Position numbers and translations under genes: made by a program | Notes under the pieces: model-generated | What the model was told of the DNA's origin: nothing | Database searches by the model: none | What the model saw: the letters and a program-made list of their open reading frames with translations, nothing else | Origin: Brevundimonas sp. NIBR11 | GTDB taxonomy: Bacteria; Pseudomonadota; Alphaproteobacteria; Caulobacterales; Caulobacteraceae | Length of the DNA stretch: 64,000 nt | Direction: 5' to 3' | NCBI RefSeq assembly: GCF_027912535.1 | Contig: NZ_CP115465.1 | Coordinates: 417,001-481,000, forward strand | In this document: piece by piece, positions 17,181 through 26,256 of the stretch | Layout of the letters: every line of letters begins with the position of its first letter | Position numbering within the stretch: the stretch's first letter is position 1

Positions 17181-18083
17181 ATGGACTACGATGTGGTCGT
17201 TGTCGGCGGCAGTTTTGCGGGCCTGTCCGCCGCCTTGCAGTTGGCGAGAGCCCGACGCCCGGTGCTGTTGATCGATGCGGGACAGCCGAGGAACCGCTTC
17301 GCCGAGGCGTCGCACGGATTCCTTGGCCAGGACGGGGCTTCCCCGGCTGCCATCATGCGCGACGGGCTGCGCCAGCTCTCGGCCTATCCGACCGTCGATT
17401 TCGTTCACGGCAAGGCGACGCAGGCGACGGCTGAAGGCCAGGGATTCAAGATCGTCTTCGAAGGGACATGCGAGGCCCTCACACGGCGGCTGATCCTCGC
17501 GACCGGCGTTACTGACGAGCTGCCGTTGCGATCGATGATCTCGCGCTGGGGCGTCAGCGTCCTGCACTGTCCATACTGCCACGGCTACGAGGTGCGCGAC
17601 CGACCGATTGCGGTGATCGCCAACCAGCCGATGGCGGCGCACCAGGGCATCCTGCTGCCCGATTGGGGGCCCACGACCTATTTCACCCAAGGCCTCTTCG
17701 AGCCGACGGCGGAGGAGACGGCCCATTTGACGGCGCGGGGGGTCCGGATCGAGCGGACGCCCGTGGTCGAACTGCTCGGCGAGGGGCAGACGACGCGGGC
17801 GTTGAAACTGGCCGATGGAAGGGAGGTGGAGGCCCAGGCTGTCTTCACCGCGCCGAAGACCCGGGTGACCAGCGCGCTGGCGGAACAACTGGGCTGCGCC
17901 TTCGTCGACGGTGTGACAGGCCCGCATATCCAGGTCGATCCGATGCAGCAGACGACGGTGACGAATGTCTTCGCCGCGGGCGATGCCGCCCAACCCATGC
18001 ATAACGCCACCCTGTCCTCGACCGCGGGGGTGTTGGCGGGGATCGCGGCGCATCGCTCCCTGATCATGGAGGCCGTCTCGTAA
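17181..18083 (+). CDS. thioredoxin-reductase-like flavoprotein with CPYC
   Basis: A 300-residue NAD(P)/FAD-dependent oxidoreductase. The FAD-binding GGSFAGLSAALQLA is at residues 9-22, the redox pair is C130-P-Y-C133, and the late FAD motif is VFAAGDAAQPMHN. The NAD(P) half (IAVIANQPMAAHQG) is degenerate compared with a GxGxxG motif, so nucleotide use is uncertain. GAGGAG sits just before the ATG at 17181; nearby in-frame GTG and TTG codons are less likely. Probably reduces a small thiol protein or detoxifies an oxidant under control of the divergent Rrf2 regulator. Confidence 0.8.
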   Translation: MDYDVVVVGGSFAGLSAALQLARARRPVLLIDAGQPRNRFAEASHGFLGQDGASPAAIMRDGLRQLSAYPTVDFVHGKATQATAEGQGFKIVFEGTCEALTRRLILATGVTDELPLRSMISRWGVSVLHCPYCHGYEVRDRPIAVIANQPMAAHQGILLPDWGPTTYFTQGLFEPTAEETAHLTARGVRIERTPVVELLGEGQTTRALKLADGREVEAQAVFTAPKTRVTSALAEQLGCAFVDGVTGPHIQVDPMQQTTVTNVFAAGDAAQPMHNATLSSTAGVLAGIAAHRSLIMEAVS

Positions 18084-18096
18084 CCCCCCGTTAACC
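18080..18096 (+). promoter_or_regulatory. CtrA-type box upstream of fliQ
   Basis: GTAA-N7-TTAACC, one mismatch from the known CtrA consensus TTAA-N7-TTAA(C). The second half-site ends 44 bp before the fliQ ATG and the box overlaps the TAA of the preceding gene. In Caulobacter the fliQ-fliR-flhB promoter is a CtrA target, so the site is well placed. Confidence 0.6.
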
Positions 18097-18139
18097 ACGC
18101 TCCCGGCATTTTCTGCCCAGTAGTTTCAAGGGCTGATCA

Positions 18140-18403
18140 ATGAGCGGCGCGGAAGTTCTGGATGTGGGCCGCGACGCCCTGTGGCTGACGATCCAGCTGT
18201 GCGCCCCCGTGCTCATCGTCGGTCTCGTCGTCGGCGTCGGCATCGGCCTGTTTCAGGCCCTGACGCAGATCCAGGAACAGACCTTGGTCTACGCCCCCAA
18301 GATCATCGCCATCTTCATCTCCCTGCTGCTCTTCCTGCCGCTGATGGGCGGGCTTCTCGGCGCCTTCATGCGGACCATCGCGGCGCGCATCTCGGGCATG
18401 TAG
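18140..18403 (+). CDS. fliQ: flagellar export apparatus protein FliQ
   Basis: An 87-residue inner-membrane protein with two hydrophobic helices (LTIQLCAPVLIVGLVVGVGIGLFQA and PKIIAIFISLLLFLPLMGGLLG joined by the conserved LTQIQEQTLVYAPK loop). FliQ is part of the FliPQR export gate of the flagellar type III secretion system. It is the first gene of the run fliQ-fliR-flhB and lies eight bases before fliR. Length is exact for the family. Confidence 0.96.
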   Translation: MSGAEVLDVGRDALWLTIQLCAPVLIVGLVVGVGIGLFQALTQIQEQTLVYAPKIIAIFISLLLFLPLMGGLLGAFMRTIAARISGM

Positions 18404-18410
18404 GCGGGCA

Positions 18411-19184
18411 GTGGAGCCCTACGCCACCGCCGATCAGGTCTGGGCCGGCGGGCTGATCTTCGCCCGCATCGGCGCCATCCTCCTGACCCTGCCCGGGATC
18501 GGCGAAACCTATGTGCCGCCGCGGATCCGGCTGTCGCTGGCCCTTGTGGTCACCCTGGCGCTCTGGCCCGTGATCGGCGGGACCCTGCCGGCCCTGCCCG
18601 ACAGCCTGGGCGCCATGGTCGGCTGGATCCTGCGCGAGGTGATCACCGGTCTGATGATCGGCGCCATCCTGCGCGCGTTCACCTCCGCCCTGTCCACAGC
18701 CGGTGAGATCGTGTCTCTGCAGACGACGCTCAGCTTCGCCCAGACCACCAACCCGCTTCAGGCCCAGCCCGGCACGACCATCGCCGCCTTCCTGATGCTG
18801 CTGGGCACGGTGCTCGTCTTCGCCACCAACACCCACCACCTCTTCATCGCCGGACTGGTGGGATCCTACGAACTGATCGCACCGGCGCGGCCCCTGGTCG
18901 CCGCCGACTTCACCGAGCTTGCGATCCGGACGATCGCCGACAGCTTCATGCTGGGCATCCAGCTGTCAGCGCCGGTGATCGTCTTCGCCCTGATCTTCAA
19001 CCTGGCCTCGGGACTGGTCGGACGGGTCATGCCCGCCTTCCAGATCTTCTTCGCCGCCGCCCCGCTCAGCGTCATCTTGGGCCTGTCGGTCTTCGCCCTT
19101 TCGCTCGGCGTTCTGGGAACGGTCTTCATCGACCGCTACCGGACCCTGGCCAACCTGTTCGTCTCCGGAGGCGCGGGTGGCTGA
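18411..19184 (+). CDS. fliR: flagellar export apparatus protein FliR
   Basis: A 257-residue polytopic membrane protein of the export gate. It starts with GTG seven bases after fliQ stops. Typical blocks are AGGLIFARIGAILLTLPGIG, the central LREVITGLMIGAILRAFTSA and the QTTLSFAQ segment. Its last eight bases overlap the start of flhB, so the two are co-translated. Confidence 0.95.
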   Translation: MEPYATADQVWAGGLIFARIGAILLTLPGIGETYVPPRIRLSLALVVTLALWPVIGGTLPALPDSLGAMVGWILREVITGLMIGAILRAFTSALSTAGEIVSLQTTLSFAQTTNPLQAQPGTTIAAFLMLLGTVLVFATNTHHLFIAGLVGSYELIAPARPLVAADFTELAIRTIADSFMLGIQLSAPVIVFALIFNLASGLVGRVMPAFQIFFAAAPLSVILGLSVFALSLGVLGTVFIDRYRTLANLFVSGGAGG

Positions 19185-20253
19185 GGAGAACGATCCAGAG
19201 TCCAAGACAGAAGAGGCGTCTCCTCACAAGCTCGAGGAGGCGCGAAAGAAGGGCGACGTCGCGAAGTCCGCCGACGTCGCCCCGGCGCTCAGTCTCATGG
19301 GCGCGACCGCCGTCATCGTCATGGGCGGAAGCTATTTCGCCACCACGATCGGCGAGGCGCTCCTGCCCTTCATCGCTGCCCCGCACGAGATGATCGGCGG
19401 GCTGGAAGCGGGCGCCGGGGTCGAGATCGGCATGAACGCCATCTGGGCCGTCGCGCCCTTTCTGGGCGCCGTCATGCTGGCCACAGTCATCGGCGGGGTC
19501 GGCGGCAACGTCTTCCAGTCGGGGTTCCTGTTCTCCGCCGAGAAGATGAAGCCCAAATGGGACAAGGTCAGCCCCATGGCGGGCTTCAAGCGCATCTTCG
19601 GCCCCGACGGCCTGATGCAGTTCGCGCAGACCTTCGCCAAGCTGATCGCCGTCTCGGTCATCTGCTGGATGGTGCTGAAGCCCCATGCCCGCGAGTTCGA
19701 GAACATGGCGGCCATGTCGCCCCTGACCATCCTGCCCCTGGCGCGGGACCTGATGATCGCCCTGATGAGTTCGGTCCTGGTCTTCCTCGGCCTCGGCGCC
19801 GGGGCCGATTTCGTCTGGCAAAAGATGCGCTTCGCCAAACGCCAGCGGATGACCAAGGAAGAGGTCAAGGAGGAGTTCAAGAACTCCGAGGGCGACCCGC
19901 ACGTCAAGGCCAAGCTGAAGCAGATCCGCATGCAGAAGAGCCGTCAGCGGATGATGGCCAACGTCCCCAAGGCCACCGTGATCGTGACCAACCCGACCCA
20001 CTACTCGGTCGCGCTTCGCTACGAGCCGGACCAGGGCGACGCCGCCCCGATTTGCGTCGCTAAGGGCGTCGACGCCATCGCCCTGCGCATCCGCGAGGTC
20101 GCGCGCGAACACGACGTTCCGATCGTGGAGAACGTGCCGCTCGCCCGCGCCCTCTACGCCGCCGTGGACATCGACGAGACCATCCCGCGCGAGCATTTCG
20201 AAGCCGCCGCCAAGGTCATCGGCTTCGTCATGCAGAAGCGGAAACGCCGATAG
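19177..20253 (+). CDS. flhB: flagellar export switch protein FlhB
   Basis: A 358-residue FlhB. The N-terminus ENDPESKTEEASPHKLEEAR is typical, followed by four membrane segments and a cytoplasmic domain with the self-cleaving N272-P-T-H motif (VIVTNPTHYSVAL), which sets the switch from rod/hook to filament export. GTG start inside the end of fliR. Length is normal and no key residue is missing. Confidence 0.96.
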   Translation: MAEENDPESKTEEASPHKLEEARKKGDVAKSADVAPALSLMGATAVIVMGGSYFATTIGEALLPFIAAPHEMIGGLEAGAGVEIGMNAIWAVAPFLGAVMLATVIGGVGGNVFQSGFLFSAEKMKPKWDKVSPMAGFKRIFGPDGLMQFAQTFAKLIAVSVICWMVLKPHAREFENMAAMSPLTILPLARDLMIALMSSVLVFLGLGAGADFVWQKMRFAKRQRMTKEEVKEEFKNSEGDPHVKAKLKQIRMQKSRQRMMANVPKATVIVTNPTHYSVALRYEPDQGDAAPICVAKGVDAIALRIREVAREHDVPIVENVPLARALYAAVDIDETIPREHFEAAAKVIGFVMQKRKRR

Positions 20254-20293
20254 GCTGTATGATCAGCCCACTGATTCGCGGGGCCGCCTTGCC

Positions 20294-22354
20294 ATGACCG
20301 TCTCCAGCGCGCCGTCGGCGCCGAAGTTCGACATCACCCTCGTCCTGATGGCGGTCGGTTTCACCGTGGCCGTGGCGGCGCTAGCCTGGCCCGCCTTCCA
20401 GGCAGGCCCCCTGACAACGCCGCACATGATCCTGCTGATCACGATCGCGGCCGTGTCTCTGATGGGACTGTTCGCCTTCAACCGGATCGACACCCGCAGC
20501 TCGGACCGGCCCGCCGGCGACGTTGCGGTGGAGATGCTGGACGCCATGGCCGAGCCGGCCGCCTTGGTCTTCGCCTCGGGCGCCGTGCTCGCCTACAACG
20601 GCGCCTGGGCCTCCCAGAACGGGGCGACGGTGAACCTGCCCAAGGGCAAGTCGGCCCAGGCCCTCTACATGGCCTTCGCCCAGGCGAGGCAGGGACATCA
20701 GGGTCGCGCCATTGTCATGATCGGCGAGCGGGAGATCGAGGTTCTGATCGGTCTGGCGGGGCAGGGGCGCTACCTCGTCCGCGAGGCGCCCGAAGCGACT
20801 CTCAGCCACACCCCGACGGCCGTGGCGGCTCCCACCTATTCGGCCTCGGCCGGCGACGCTCGCGCCATGGCCGCCGGCGCTCCATTCGGCTCGGCCGTAA
20901 TCGGCGGGGACGACATCTTCGCCGGTCGCGCGGAGGAGGCGAACCCGGCGCTCGCCACCCTGACCGGCCCGGCTTCCGCCCGCGACGCCGCCTTTGGCCA
21001 TCTGTTCGATCCGGCTGGGGTGATAGAGGCCCGCGCGCGCATGGCGGCCGGCTCCACCGGCCCCATCGAGCTGGTCGCCCGCGCCCATCCCGACAAGATG
21101 CTGCACCTCTACGTCGCACCGGAAGGCGACAAGCGCCGCGTCTGGCTGTTCGATGTCTCGGCCCAGAAGTCGATGGAGCTGCAACTCTCGCAGGCCCAGA
21201 AGATGCAGGCCGTGGGCCAGCTGGCCGGCGGCGTGGCCCACGACTTCAATAACCTTTTGACCGCCATCCAACTTCAGCTGTCGGAACTGCTGGAGCGTCA
21301 CCCGGTCGGCGATCCCTCCTACGACGGCCTGAACCAGATCCGCCAGACGGGCATCCGCGCCGCCGATCTGGTGCGGAAACTGCTGGCCTTCTCGAGGAAG
21401 TCCACCGTCCGTCGCGAGCGTCTCGACCTCGGCGAACTGGTCGGGGAGTTCGCGGTCCTGCTGCGCCGCCTGCTGCGCGAGGACGTGCGGCTGGAGACCG
21501 ACTACGGCCGCGACCTGCCGGTGGTCCTGGCCGACAAGTCCCAGCTGGAGACGGCGGTGATGAACCTAGCCGTCAACGCCCGCGACGCCATGCGCGGCGT
21601 GGTCGAGCCCGGCGCCGGCGTCGTCACCATCACCACGCGTCGCCTGACGCAGGATCAGGCCCGCGCCATGGGCTGGTTGGAAGCGCCCGCCGACGACAGC
21701 GCCTTGATCGAGGTGTCCGACACCGGCCCCGGGGTCCCGCCGGAACTGCTGGACAAGATCTTCGAGCCTTTCTTCACCACCAAGGCGGTCAACGAGGGCA
21801 CCGGAATGGGGCTGGCCACCGTCTACGGCATCGTCCAGCAGGCCGGCGGCCATATAGGCGTGACCAATGTCGATGGGGCCGGGGCCGCCTTCCGCATCTT
21901 CCTGCCCGCCGCCTCGGAACAGGAACTGGTTGAGGCCGGTCCGGTGGAGGCCAAGGCCAAGGCCGCGCCTCGCGACCTTTCGGGCAACGGCCGCATCCTG
22001 TTCGTCGAGGACGAGGCGGCCGTGCGCGGCATCGCGGCCCGCCTGCTGCGACAGCGCGGCTATGAGGTGATCGAGGCCGCCGACGGCGAGGAGGCCTTGG
22101 TCCTGGCCGAGGAGTGGGCCGGCCAGATCGACATGCTGATCTCGGACGTCATAATGCCGGGCCTCGACGGTCCGTCCCTGCTCAAGAAGGCCCGCCCCTA
22201 CCTCGGCGACGCCCCGGTCATGTTCATCTCCGGCTATGCCGAGAGCGACTTCTCCGACCTGCTCCAGGACGAGGCGGGCGTCTCCTTCCTGCCCAAGCCG
22301 CTGGACATCAAGACCCTGGCCGAGCGGGTGAAGCAGGAGCTTCGGCCCTCTTGA
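20294..22354 (+). CDS. cckA: hybrid histidine kinase CckA
   Basis: A 686-residue hybrid sensor kinase. Two membrane helices lie at about residues 14-35 and 45-63, then a PAS-like sensory region, the DHp domain with H316 ([14 protein letters not shown]), the ATPase domain ([30 protein letters not shown]) and a receiver domain with D618 ([10 protein letters not shown]). CckA autophosphorylates, passes phosphate to its own receiver, then to ChpT, and so to CtrA and CpdR; it can reverse to a phosphatase. Position directly after fliQ-fliR-flhB matches the Caulobacter order. Its partner genes chpT and ctrA are both in this window. Confidence 0.96.
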   Translation: MTVSSAPSAPKFDITLVLMAVGFTVAVAALAWPAFQAGPLTTPHMILLITIAAVSLMGLFAFNRIDTRSSDRPAGDVAVEMLDAMAEPAALVFASGAVLAYNGAWASQNGATVNLPKGKSAQALYMAFAQARQGHQGRAIVMIGEREIEVLIGLAGQGRYLVREAPEATLSHTPTAVAAPTYSASAGDARAMAAGAPFGSAVIGGDDIFAGRAEEANPALATLTGPASARDAAFGHLFDPAGVIEARARMAAGSTGPIELVARAHPDKMLHLYVAPEGDKRRVWLFDVSAQKSMELQLSQAQKMQAVGQLAGGVAHDFNNLLTAIQLQLSELLERHPVGDPSYDGLNQIRQTGIRAADLVRKLLAFSRKSTVRRERLDLGELVGEFAVLLRRLLREDVRLETDYGRDLPVVLADKSQLETAVMNLAVNARDAMRGVVEPGAGVVTITTRRLTQDQARAMGWLEAPADDSALIEVSDTGPGVPPELLDKIFEPFFTTKAVNEGTGMGLATVYGIVQQAGGHIGVTNVDGAGAAFRIFLPAASEQELVEAGPVEAKAKAAPRDLSGNGRILFVEDEAAVRGIAARLLRQRGYEVIEAADGEEALVLAEEWAGQIDMLISDVIMPGLDGPSLLKKARPYLGDAPVMFISGYAESDFSDLLQDEAGVSFLPKPLDIKTLAERVKQELRPS

Positions 22355-22422
22355 ACGCAAGGTAACTTGCCACCCGGCCCGGCTTGCTCCCCTATGCGCG
22401 CCGTCGTTGTTCGGGAGTTCCC

Positions 22423-24243
22423 ATGTTCGTTCGTCGCCTGCTGACCGCCACCGCCTTCGCCGCCCTGATGACGGGCGCCGCCCAGGCCCAGGACTACACC
22501 GTCAGCTTCGACAACGCCGTCCACCACGAAGCCCGCATCAGCGTCACCTATCGCGATGTCGGAACGGCTCCGGTCCGGTTCCAGATGTCGCGGTCGTCGC
22601 CAGGACGCTATGCGATCCACGAGTTCGCCAAGAACGTCTATTCGGTCTCGGCCGTCGACGGTCAGGGGCGCGCTCTCACCATCGACCGCACCGATCCCTA
22701 CGGCTGGACCGTGCCGGGCCACGACGGCGTGGTGACCCTCAGCTACACCCTGTTCGGCGACCGGTCGGACGGCACCTATTCCCAGATCGACGCGACCCAC
22801 GCCCACCTGAACATGCCCGCGACCCTGGCCTGGGCGACGGGCTTCGACGACCGCCCGGTCAAGGTGACCTTCAAGCCCTTCTCGCCCGACTGGACCATCG
22901 CCACCCAGCTCCCGCCCCTGGCCGAACCCGACACCTTCGCCGCGCCCAATCTGCAATACCTGATGGATAGCCCGACCGAGCTCAGCGACCACATGGTGCG
23001 CGAGTGGACGGTCGACGATCACGGGGAGGCGCGGACCCTTCGCATCGCCGCCCACCACCCCGGCACGGCCGAGGAGATGGACCGGTTCGCCGCCATGGCG
23101 CGCCGCGTCGTCGACGCACAGATCGCCGTCTTCGGCGACGTCCCCGACTACGATTTCGGGACCTATACCTTCATCGCCGACTACATGCCTTACGTGAACG
23201 GCGACGGGATGGAGCACCGCAACTCCACCATCATCAATGACAGCCGCTCCTTCGCCCAGGCCGAGTTCGACCAGATCGGCACCCTCAGCCACGAATTCTT
23301 CCACTCGTGGAATGTGGAGCGCATCCGCCCGGCGGAGCTGGAGCCGTTCGACTTCACCCGCGCCAATCCGACCCCCAATCTGTGGTTCGCGGAAGGCTTC
23401 ACGAACTACTATGGACCCCTGGCCATCCGCCGCGCGGGCGTGGCCAATGTCGACGCCTTCCTCGGCGAGATGGGCGCCCAGCTCAGCGGTGTTCAGAACG
23501 CCACGGGTCGCCGCTTCGGCTCGCCCCAGGAAATGAGTTTGCGGGCGCCGTTCGTCGATGCGGCCACGGCTATCGACCCGACCAACCCGAACATCTTCGT
23601 CTCCTACTATCCCTATGGCGCGGTCATCGCCTTCGGCCTGGACCTCACGATCCGCCAGCGCTTCCCCGGCAAGACGCTAGACGATCTGATGCGTCAGATG
23701 TGGCGGACCCACGGGGTGACCGAGAAGCCCTACACCACCGCCGACATCCAGACCGCCCTGGCCCAGGTGACGGGCGACGCCGCCTTCGCCGCCGAGGTCT
23801 TCGACCGCCAGATTCGCGGCAGCGAACTGCCCGACTTCGCGCCGCTTCTGGCCCAGGCCGGCATCGTCATTCGGCCGGCCAACCCGGACAGGGCCTGGGC
23901 CGGCGCCGTGCGGTTCGCACAGACGGGTCCATTGGCCATCCCGTTCGCCCTCCCGCCGGGCACGCCGCTGTACGAGGCGGGGCTGGACCGGGGTGATGTG
24001 ATCCTGGCGCTGGGCGACATGACCCTGGCCGCGGCCGCCGACTGGACCGCCGCCCTCGCCGCAGCCAAGCCGGGCGACGAGGTCCGGATCCGCTTCCTGC
24101 AGCGCGGTGTGGAGCGATCCGCCACATTGCGCTTCGCCGCCGATCCGGCCTTCAATCTCATGCGCGTCGAGGCGGGCGGCGGCTCTGTCACCCCCGAACA
24201 GCTGGCCTTCCGTCAGGCCTGGCTCGGAGCGCCAACAGAATAA
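22423..24243 (+). CDS. M61-family glycyl aminopeptidase with PDZ domain, exported
   Basis: A 606-residue metalloprotease of family M61. Residues 1-23 are a signal peptide ending AQAQ. The N-terminal beta domain is followed by the zinc motif H290-E-F-F-H294 in SHEFFHSWNVERIRP and the third ligand in WFAEGFTNYY. The C-terminus holds a PDZ-like domain (GTPLYEAGLDRGDVILALGD). Family members remove N-terminal glycine or alanine from peptides in the periplasm. Start fixed by GGGAG and the signal peptide; the ORF's 13 extra codons upstream are not needed. Confidence 0.92.
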   Translation: MFVRRLLTATAFAALMTGAAQAQDYTVSFDNAVHHEARISVTYRDVGTAPVRFQMSRSSPGRYAIHEFAKNVYSVSAVDGQGRALTIDRTDPYGWTVPGHDGVVTLSYTLFGDRSDGTYSQIDATHAHLNMPATLAWATGFDDRPVKVTFKPFSPDWTIATQLPPLAEPDTFAAPNLQYLMDSPTELSDHMVREWTVDDHGEARTLRIAAHHPGTAEEMDRFAAMARRVVDAQIAVFGDVPDYDFGTYTFIADYMPYVNGDGMEHRNSTIINDSRSFAQAEFDQIGTLSHEFFHSWNVERIRPAELEPFDFTRANPTPNLWFAEGFTNYYGPLAIRRAGVANVDAFLGEMGAQLSGVQNATGRRFGSPQEMSLRAPFVDAATAIDPTNPNIFVSYYPYGAVIAFGLDLTIRQRFPGKTLDDLMRQMWRTHGVTEKPYTTADIQTALAQVTGDAAFAAEVFDRQIRGSELPDFAPLLAQAGIVIRPANPDRAWAGAVRFAQTGPLAIPFALPPGTPLYEAGLDRGDVILALGDMTLAAAADWTAALAAAKPGDEVRIRFLQRGVERSATLRFAADPAFNLMRVEAGGGSVTPEQLAFRQAWLGAPTE

Positions 24244-24323
24244 GAATTTGTTCTTTTCTCGCCTTTGCGAGCGACAGGTGCACGCCCCACCTCTGTCATC
24301 CGCGAGGGGCAGCCACCAGTTCA

Positions 24324-24347
24324 CCCGTTTCGTCCGTTTCGTCACCC
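24324..24347 (-). repeat. TGACGAAACG repeat, left copy
   Basis: On the minus strand this reads GGGTGACGAAACG followed by GACGAAACGGG. A similar run occurs in opposite orientation at 28164-28203, so the two copies bracket the DUF885 gene pair. Function unknown; the surrounding 165-bp gap shows no other gene. Confidence 0.4.
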
Positions 24348-24408
24348 TGTTTTTGTCCGGACAATCCGAACGAGCCCGGTGTCTCCCTCGCGTCCCGAAA
24401 GTTTCGCC

Positions 24409-26190
24409 ATGCTCGACCGTCGCAGTCTCCTCGTCTCCGCCGCCGGCGCGGGCCTCCTCGCCGCCTTGCCGATCCGCGCTGCGGCCCAATCACAGCAGGA
24501 CGCCGCGCTGGACGCCTATCTGACCGAGCGGTTCTACGACAACGTCGAGCGTAACCCGACCTTCGCCACCAGCCTCGGCATCGACAAGGACGAGCGCTCG
24601 CACTTGGCGGGACGTCTCGGCGACCTCAGCCTGGAGGCCGAGGCGGCTGACAAAGCGCGCGACATCGCCCACTGGGAACGGCTCAAGGCCTGGTCGAGCG
24701 ACGGCTTGTCCGACGGCATGAAGGTGACCCTCGCTGTCTCGCAGTTCCAGGCCGAGACCGCGGCCCTGCGCGCCGCCCTGCCATTCGCCGGTTCGCCCTA
24801 TATCGTGGCGCAGAACGGCGGCGCCTATTTCAGCGTGCCCGACTTCATGACCAATCAGCACCGGCTGGAGACCACGGCCGACGCCGAAGCCTTCCTGTCG
24901 CGACTGAAGGCGTTCGCCATTCAGCTCGATCAGGAGAACGACCGGCTCCGGGCGGACGAGGCGGCGGGCATCACTCTGCCGGCCGTGATCATGGACAAGA
25001 CCCTGACGCAGCTGAAGACCCTGCGCGACACCCCAGCCGCCGAGATGGCCATGGTCCAGGCCTTGGTCCGCAAGACGGGCGAGACGTCGATCGCCGGCGA
25101 CTGGGGCGCTCGCGCCGCCGCCATCGTCGACTCAGAGATCAAGCCCGCTCTGCGACGCCAGATCGCCGCCTTCGAGGCCCAGCGCCCGACCGCCTCCGAC
25201 GACGTCGGCGTCTGGCGCCTGCCGCAGGGCGAGACCCTCTACAACCTCGGCATCCGGAGCTACACGACGACCACCTACACCGGCGCCGAGATCCACGAGA
25301 TCGGCTTGGGCCAGGTCGCCTCGATCCAGGCCGAGATCGACACCATCCTGAGGAGCCTCGGCCACACGGAGGGCACGGTCGGCGAGCGGGTCAACGCGCT
25401 CGGCCAGGATCCACAACACCTCTGGCCCAACGACGACGAAGGCAAGGTCGCCCTGATCGCCTCGCTGAACGAGATGGTGGCCGAAATCACCCCGCGCCTG
25501 CCGGAAGTCTTCTCGACCCTGCCCCAGGCGCCCGTCGAGATCCGCCGCGTGCCGGTGTCGATTCAGATCGGGGCGCCGGGCGGCTACTATCAGGCGGCGT
25601 CGCTGGATGGCTCGCGGCCGGGCGCTTACTACATCAACCTGCGCGACACCGCGAACCGGCCGAAATGGTCGCTGAAGACCCTGACCTATCACGAAGCGGT
25701 GCCGGGCCACCACTTCCAGATCTCTGTCGCGCGCGAGGCGGGGACCCTGCCCATATACCGCCGCGCCTCGGGCTTCTCGGCCTACAACGAGGGCTGGGCT
25801 CTGTATTCGGAGCGCGTCGCCGCCGACGATCTCAACATGTATCAAGGCGATCCGCTGGGTCGGATCGGCTACCTGCAGGCCTATCTGTTCCGCGCCGTTC
25901 GTCTGGTGGTCGACACCGGGCTGCACGACAAGCGCTGGAGCCGCCAGCAGGCCATCGACTACATGATCGCCGAGGCCGCGACCCCCGCCAACTCGGCCCA
26001 GTCGGAGGTCGACCGCTATATCGTCTGGCCGGGCCAGGCCTGCTCCTACAAGCTTGGCCAGACTGTCATCGAGGGCCTGCGTCAGGAAGCGGAGGCCAAA
26101 CCCGGCTTCGACATCAAGGCCTTCCACGATCGGATGCTGCTGAACGGCTCGGTGCCGCTGGCGGTGCTCCAGTCCATCATGCGCGCCTGA
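24409..26190 (+). CDS. DUF885-family exported metallopeptidase, copy 1
   Basis: A 593-residue DUF885 protein. The N-terminus MLDRRSLLVSAAGAGLLAALP looks like a Tat signal (twin arginine, then hydrophobic core). The family zinc motif HEAVPGHH begins at H428, followed by a conserved EGWALYSE segment and the WPGQACSYKLGQ block near the C-terminus. DUF885 proteins are thought to be zinc peptidases of the thermolysin-like fold; substrate is unknown. It is followed 66 bp downstream by a paralogue in the same direction. ATG 24409 is chosen from the signal peptide; the long in-frame extension upstream lacks a ribosome site. Confidence 0.87.
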   Translation: MLDRRSLLVSAAGAGLLAALPIRAAAQSQQDAALDAYLTERFYDNVERNPTFATSLGIDKDERSHLAGRLGDLSLEAEAADKARDIAHWERLKAWSSDGLSDGMKVTLAVSQFQAETAALRAALPFAGSPYIVAQNGGAYFSVPDFMTNQHRLETTADAEAFLSRLKAFAIQLDQENDRLRADEAAGITLPAVIMDKTLTQLKTLRDTPAAEMAMVQALVRKTGETSIAGDWGARAAAIVDSEIKPALRRQIAAFEAQRPTASDDVGVWRLPQGETLYNLGIRSYTTTTYTGAEIHEIGLGQVASIQAEIDTILRSLGHTEGTVGERVNALGQDPQHLWPNDDEGKVALIASLNEMVAEITPRLPEVFSTLPQAPVEIRRVPVSIQIGAPGGYYQAASLDGSRPGAYYINLRDTANRPKWSLKTLTYHEAVPGHHFQISVAREAGTLPIYRRASGFSAYNEGWALYSERVAADDLNMYQGDPLGRIGYLQAYLFRAVRLVVDTGLHDKRWSRQQAIDYMIAEAATPANSAQSEVDRYIVWPGQACSYKLGQTVIEGLRQEAEAKPGFDIKAFHDRMLLNGSVPLAVLQSIMRA

Positions 26191-26256
26191 CCGATCCTTC
26201 ACTTGCCCGCACGGGATCGGCGGGCTTAGCGTCTTCGCCTGTCCATGGAGCCCGCC

